From assembly GCA_039796915.1 (NCBI GenBank), contig JBDKIU010000059.1:1-9346 (forward strand): a stretch of 9,346 nt of DNA, in the 5' to 3' direction. Numbering within the stretch: position 1 is the first letter of the stretch; each line of letters starts with the position of its first letter. This document shows, piece by piece, positions 6,701 through 9,346 of the stretch. This DNA comes from REEB481 sp039796915. GTDB taxonomy: Bacteria; Bacteroidota; Bacteroidia; NS11-12g; UBA955. A program made the translations under genes and the position numbers. The notes beneath the pieces are model-generated. The model saw only the letters and a program-made list of their open reading frames with translations. It searched no databases and had not been told where the DNA came from.

Positions 6701-7007
6701 CATCAACCCTGATGTAACCGTTCGTACCCGCGGTGTGATGGAAAAGTGCAGCTTCTGTATCCAGAAAATTCAGGAAGGCAAACTCAAGGCCAAGCGTGAA
6801 AAACGCAGCATACATGACGGTGAAGTTAAAACCGCTTGTCAGCGCGCGTGTCCTGCCAACGCCATTGTGTTTGGAGACCTGAACGATGAACAGAGCGAAA
6901 TCTCCAAACTTTATCGCAATGAGCGCGGATTCCACGTGTTGGAAGAACTGAACGTGCAGAGCAGCGTGAAGTACCTCACCAAAATCAGAAACACCGAAAC
7001 AGTATAA
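3789..7007 (+). CDS. actB: ACIII subunit ActB: molybdopterin-oxidoreductase-like domain fused to a four-cluster iron-sulfur domain
   Basis: This 1072-residue protein is the large periplasmic subunit of alternative complex III. It starts with an approximately 45-residue extension (MAPSVKYWKG) before a twin-arginine motif (RRDFLK, Arg49-Arg50), a hydrophobic stretch and a lipobox LASC with Cys68. It is thus predicted to be Tat-exported and lipid-anchored, as in the 'TAT-variant-translocated molybdopterin oxidoreductase' family. The B1 half (about 90-760) resembles Mo-bisPGD enzymes; members of this complex are known to lack molybdenum. The B2 half (about 790-1060) has four ferredoxin motifs: Cys803/806/809/813, Cys899/902/907/911, Cys931/937/941 with Thr934 where a fourth Cys is expected, and Cys987/990/1017/1021. 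These 15 cysteines fit three [4Fe-4S] and one [3Fe-4S] cluster, linking ActC to the ActA haems. B1 unexpectedly keeps Cys98, Cys101, Cys105 and Cys142. No Shine-Dalgarno is seen, only an A-rich leader. Confidence 0.95.
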   Translation: MAPSVKYWKGEEELLRDQSFATSQKNEFAEDLPLQEVLEESNFELNSSRRDFLKYFGFSVTAVTLASCFKAPIRNAVPYLVKPEEITPGVPLYYSSTCGACSSACGVEVKAREGRPIKLDGNGRSLISNGNDRSAEAKGGLCAVGQASILSLYDNERLANPLKKGSESDWTTVDAEISKSLNDLAAAGSGIAIVSGSLHSPSTLKSIADFTGKFTTARHIMWDAVSYSGILEANETDFGKKLIPSYYFDKAQVIVSFGADFLGTWISPVEFTKAYVRNRVPAQGKEMSKHIQFESNLSLTGTNADERFPMKAGNEGIYLAALYNKIAQAKGGKQIQVATSGELAGNSLAQTADLLLKNAGKSLVVSGSNDPKLQMIVNGINMMLGNYGQTIDLDNYSNQFKAVDRDMDALLADINAGKVAGVIFYNVNPVYSPPQGKAFKEAIGKLKLSVSLASTKDETASACAYVCPDNHFLESWNDAEPKANQYQFTQPVISPVFNTRQAQLSLLSWSVGVQNPEQDPMADKQIMNQRFQTSPFYTYMQSVWQEKLGAENFQTRFNQCLHDGVLIAEPKPVMVPAYATDLSSMGSYLDSTVSKEGQVDLVLYQKVGLRDGAMANNPWLHELPDPVSKVCWDNYVTLPKALAVSKGINLGDTVNIKAAGVTMNNVPVIIQPGQANGTIGLALGYGRTAAGKVGGSTEKAVDSVGVNAYPFFQANSSARSFVVRGVEVTKGDASYTLAQTQTHHTIEGRNHVREATYADWKKNPKAGNDEPKPHMYTVWQTPEYRRKGATGHLWAMAIDLNACTGCGSCVVSCSIENNVPIVGRKEIILRREMTWIRIDRYYAFSNDGAVIGKENEHFEGAYLTKEKGIAALDKELSSKQGAAYAHYENVKVVHQPMMCQHCGQAPCETVCPVLATTHSTEGLNQMTYNRCIGTKYCGNNCPYKVRRFNWYRYNNNSNFDYHFNNELGKMVINPDVTVRTRGVMEKCSFCIQKIQEGKLKAKREKRSIHDGEVKTACQRACPANAIVFGDLNDEQSEISKLYRNERGFHVLEELNVQSSVKYLTKIRNTETV

Positions 7008-7009
7008 CC

Positions 7010-7016
7010 AGGAAAG
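7010..7016 (+). promoter_or_regulatory. Ribosome binding site of actC
   Basis: AGGAAAG lies 9 nt upstream of the actC ATG at 7026, in the 18-bp gap after the actB stop. It is the clearest Shine-Dalgarno-like sequence in the window and supports this start; actB, actD and actE have none. Confidence 0.5.
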
Positions 7017-7025
7017 TCAGCGTAC

Positions 7026-8375
7026 ATGAATCACGACAGCATCATCAGGCAACCACTGGTCGTTGGGGGGAAAACACCAACCGACGTTACGGCGGACATT
7101 TCAAGGCCAATTCTGAACAAACCAAGCACAGCTTGGCGTGTAGGATTTGTCATTTCATTCATCTTCCTGCTTCTGTTGGTTTGGACCATCGGTTATACGG
7201 TTTGGACCGGTATCGGTGTTTGGAACATCAACAAAAGCGTGATGTGGGGTTGGGACATTACCAACTTCGTATTCTGGGTAGGTATTGGTCACGCAGGAAC
7301 GCTGATTTCTGCGATTTTGCTGCTCTTCCGCCAAAAATGGAGGATGAGTATCAACCGCTCTGCAGAAGCAATGACCATATTCGCGGTTATGTGTGCGGCC
7401 ATTTTCCCAGTGTTTCACATGGGTCGCGTATGGGTAGGCTACTGGGCATTGCCGCTTCCAAACTCTTTTGGCAGTCTTTGGGCAAACTTCCAGTCACCAC
7501 TGTTGTGGGACGTATTTGCGATCTCTACCTATTTCAGCGTATCTCTGTTGTTCTGGTACCTTGGTTTGATTCCGGACATCGCAACTATCCGAGATAAAAT
7601 CAAAACAAAAACCGGCAAATTCTGGTACCGTGTGTTCAGCATGGGCTGGACCGGTTCCACCAGAACCTGGGCACGTTATGAAGTAGTTTCATTGATTCTT
7701 GCAGGATTGAGCACACCCTTGGTACTTTCGGTGCATACCATCGTATCAACAGACTTTGCAACGTCACTCGTACCAGGCTGGCACACCACCATTTTCCCTC
7801 CATATTTCGTAGCGGGTGCGATCTTCTCTGGATTCGGCATGGTATTGACCCTGCTGATCGTTGCCAGAAAAGTGATGAACTACGAAAACTACATCACCAT
7901 TGGTCACCTCGAAGCGATGGCAAAAGTGGTTATGCTGACCGGAACAATGGTTGGTATGGCATACATTACAGAGTTCTTCGTAGCATGGTATTCTGGCGTG
8001 GAATATGAGCAATATGCATTCATCAACAGGGCTACAGGTCCTTACTGGTGGGCATACTGGAGCATGATGTTCTGTAACCTTGTGTCTCCTCAGGTATTCT
8101 GGTTCAGGTGGGCACGTACTACACCATGGTTCATTTTCATGGTATCTATCGTGGTAAACGTAGGTATGTGGTTCGAGCGTTTTGTAATTATTGTGACTTC
8201 CTTGCATCGTGATTACTTGCCTTCTTCTTGGGTTATGTACACGGCTTCATGGACAGAAATTGGTATTTTCCTGGGCACATTTGGCTTGTTCTTTACCTGT
8301 TTCTTCCTGTTCACTAAGTTCCTGCCCGTTATCAACATGGCAGAATTAAAAACCATCCTTAAAAACAGAGAATAA
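7026..8375 (+). CDS. actC: ACIII subunit ActC: NrfD-family quinol-oxidising membrane protein
   Basis: ActC is the NrfD/PsrC-like integral membrane subunit of alternative complex III and carries the quinol-oxidation site on the periplasmic side. The 449-residue sequence shows ten hydrophobic segments, at roughly 38-60, 79-101, 116-134, 159-180, 219-241, 257-280, 297-322, 338-360, 366-390 and 408-431, after a soluble N-terminus. This is the expected ten-helix fold of two four-helix bundles plus two outer helices. His131 (FHMGRVWVG) and Asp162 (LWDVFAIS) fall at the places where this family keeps a His and an Asp near the quinol, and His89 (GIGHAG) is another conserved polar residue inside a helix. 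Length is normal. It follows actB by 18 bp and is followed by actD after 3 bp, so the three are translated from one message. Electrons pass from here to the ActB2 clusters. Confidence 0.95.
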   Translation: MNHDSIIRQPLVVGGKTPTDVTADISRPILNKPSTAWRVGFVISFIFLLLLVWTIGYTVWTGIGVWNINKSVMWGWDITNFVFWVGIGHAGTLISAILLLFRQKWRMSINRSAEAMTIFAVMCAAIFPVFHMGRVWVGYWALPLPNSFGSLWANFQSPLLWDVFAISTYFSVSLLFWYLGLIPDIATIRDKIKTKTGKFWYRVFSMGWTGSTRTWARYEVVSLILAGLSTPLVLSVHTIVSTDFATSLVPGWHTTIFPPYFVAGAIFSGFGMVLTLLIVARKVMNYENYITIGHLEAMAKVVMLTGTMVGMAYITEFFVAWYSGVEYEQYAFINRATGPYWWAYWSMMFCNLVSPQVFWFRWARTTPWFIFMVSIVVNVGMWFERFVIIVTSLHRDYLPSSWVMYTASWTEIGIFLGTFGLFFTCFFLFTKFLPVINMAELKTILKNRE

Positions 8376-8378
8376 TCC

Positions 8379-8945
8379 ATGGGAATTATTGATAAAAACG
8401 TCATGCTCCGCAACAGAGGTAAAATGTTGCTGGGTGTTTATGAAGACGAGGAGCACGTGATGGCTGCTGCGAAAGAGCTAACCGGTCATGGAATTCCTGT
8501 ACTTGATGTGTACACACCTTATCCGGTGCACGGTTTGGATCGAATCATCGGCATCAAGCGCACGAACCTTACGGTGATTGCATTCTGCTGCGGATTGACC
8601 GGTTTTTCACTGGCTGCCCTCATGATCTGGTACATGAACGTACACGATTGGCCAATGATTGTAGGTAACAAGCCATTGATTTTCGCTACATCCTGGATTC
8701 CGGTAATGTTTGAATCAACGGTATTGTTGACCGCTTTTGGAATGGCATTCTTCTTCTTCTGGCGCAACAGGCTGGCACATGGGATTGAACCCGAATTGCT
8801 GGACGAGCGTCAGACTGACGACCGAATGGTGGTAGTGGTAGAAGCAAATAATGTAAATGAAGCCGAAGTGCTTTCTATCTATAGAAAAACTGGCGCAGTA
8901 GAGCTTCGCGAGCGTAACAACGGTATTCAAAAGGTTGTAGCATAA
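8379..8945 (+). CDS. actD: ACIII subunit ActD (DUF3341 family)
   Basis: ActD is a small membrane subunit of alternative complex III with no known cofactor. The 188-residue product has the DUF3341 layout: an N-terminal soluble domain with the signature DVYTPYPVHGLD (residues 43-54), two transmembrane helices at about 61-84 and 104-127, and a C-terminal soluble tail (RMVVVVEANNVNEAEVLSIY) that resembles a small ferredoxin-like alpha/beta fold. The VHGLD motif just before the first helix is the best family marker. The start at 8379 lies 3 bp after the actC stop, which suggests translational coupling. Met9 or Met16 are alternative starts, since similarity to the family begins near residue 16 (KMLLGVYEDEEHV) and no Shine-Dalgarno sequence helps to decide. 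It is followed by actE after 14 bp. Confidence 0.93.
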   Translation: MGIIDKNVMLRNRGKMLLGVYEDEEHVMAAAKELTGHGIPVLDVYTPYPVHGLDRIIGIKRTNLTVIAFCCGLTGFSLAALMIWYMNVHDWPMIVGNKPLIFATSWIPVMFESTVLLTAFGMAFFFFWRNRLAHGIEPELLDERQTDDRMVVVVEANNVNEAEVLSIYRKTGAVELRERNNGIQKVVA

Positions 8946-8959
8946 TCAGAAAAAGCGTA

Positions 8960-9346
8960 ATGAGAACAATCAACATCATCACCTTTTCGTTGCTCTCCGC
9001 AGTTGCTTTGAGTAGCTGTATCAAGAGTCGCGGAAATAATACCGGTTTGGAATACGCTCCTGACATGGTAGATTCTAAAGGATATGAACCATACAATCAG
9101 ATTGATTCCAATCTGATCAATCCTTACGGCATGAACATGCGTGAACCTGTAAAAGGTACCATTGCCCAGGGTCAAATGGATTACTATTATCCTTATGCCA
9201 ACAACAATGAAGGATATGAAGCTGCCGGCGCAGGACTTCAAATGCCTGCTGACCTGAAAGACGAGGAAGGCCGTGGTAAATACAATTATGAAATTTATTG
9301 CGCACCCTGTCACGGTTTGAATGGCGGTAATGACGGTAAGGTTATG
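8960..9346 (+). CDS. actE: ACIII subunit ActE: monohaem cytochrome c lipoprotein (partial, 3' end outside window)
   Basis: An open frame starts with ATG at 8960 and runs to the last base without a stop, giving the first 129 residues. The N-terminus is a short lipoprotein signal with lipobox LSSC, so Cys20 should be acylated and the protein anchored in the membrane facing the periplasm. A region rich in Tyr, Asn and Pro follows (PVKGTIAQGQMDYYYPYANN, then EGYEAAGAGLQMP), typical of the ActE leader that wraps against the complex. The class I cytochrome haem motif CAPCH lies at residues 114-118. The axial methionine part is beyond the window. ActE is the monohaem subunit thought to take electrons from the pentahaem ActA chain towards the oxidase. 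By the known gene order, actF and terminal oxidase genes probably follow. I see no Shine-Dalgarno sequence. Confidence 0.92.
   Translation, partial: MRTINIITFSLLSAVALSSCIKSRGNNTGLEYAPDMVDSKGYEPYNQIDSNLINPYGMNMREPVKGTIAQGQMDYYYPYANNNEGYEAAGAGLQMPADLKDEEGRGKYNYEIYCAPCHGLNGGNDGKVM

Noticed and set aside
5388..6935. A 515-codon minus-strand open frame inside actB
   Set aside because: It is antisense to the well-supported ActB coding frame with all its cluster motifs; long antisense frames arise from codon bias, and the translation has no recognisable domain.
3789..7007. ActB as an active molybdenum enzyme such as a polysulfide or tetrathionate reductase
   Set aside because: The neighbours (pentahaem ActA, NrfD-like ActC, DUF3341 ActD, ActE) and the B1-B2 fusion are specific to alternative complex III, whose ActB1 is known not to carry molybdenum.
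2441..9346. The operon as a previously undescribed system
   Set aside because: Gene order and every subunit match known alternative complex III; only details such as the retained cysteines and upstream repeats are open questions.

Overview
The window is a stretch of ordinary chromosome from a member of the Bacteroidota, probably a flavobacterial or cryomorphaceal lineage of moderate GC content. This is inferred from four things: a TAnnTTTG-type promoter in front of the main operon, mostly weak or absent Shine-Dalgarno sequences, Bacteroidota-style RuvB and QueG proteins, and a respiratory operon in the arrangement typical of that phylum. The species cannot be named from the sequence alone.

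Layout: bases 1-141 hold the 3' end of a plus-strand gene whose last 46 residues resemble the C-terminus of a Bacteroidota outer-membrane beta-barrel protein. Converging on it, with only 9 bp between the stop codons, is a minus-strand pair, ruvB then queG, joined by a 4-bp ATGA stop/start overlap. A 302-bp divergent intergenic region (2139-2440) follows. It carries a good Bacteroidota promoter for the plus strand, a weaker promoter candidate for ruvB and two sets of short direct repeats. From 2441 to the end of the window runs an operon actA-actB-actC-actD-actE, spaced by 31, 18, 3 and 14 bp. It encodes alternative complex III (ACIII), the quinol:cytochrome c/oxidase oxidoreductase that replaces the bc1 complex in many Bacteroidota. 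actE is cut by the window edge after its haem motif.

How the genes work together: ActC (ten-helix NrfD-type membrane protein) is expected to oxidise menaquinol. Electrons pass through the four iron-sulfur clusters of the C-terminal half of ActB to the five haems of the ActA C-terminal domain, and then to the monohaem c domains of ActA and ActE. From there they go to a terminal oxidase, whose genes probably lie just downstream, outside the window. ActD is a two-helix membrane subunit. RuvB (Holliday-junction branch-migration motor) and QueG (last step of queuosine tRNA modification) are housekeeping genes with no functional link to respiration.

I found no mobile element, CRISPR array, tRNA or rRNA, and no previously undescribed system: the ACIII operon is a known type. 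The points most worth a second look are the monohaem-pentahaem fusion in ActA, a complete four-cysteine set in the supposedly cofactor-free molybdopterin-like half of ActB, and the direct repeats upstream of the actA promoter.
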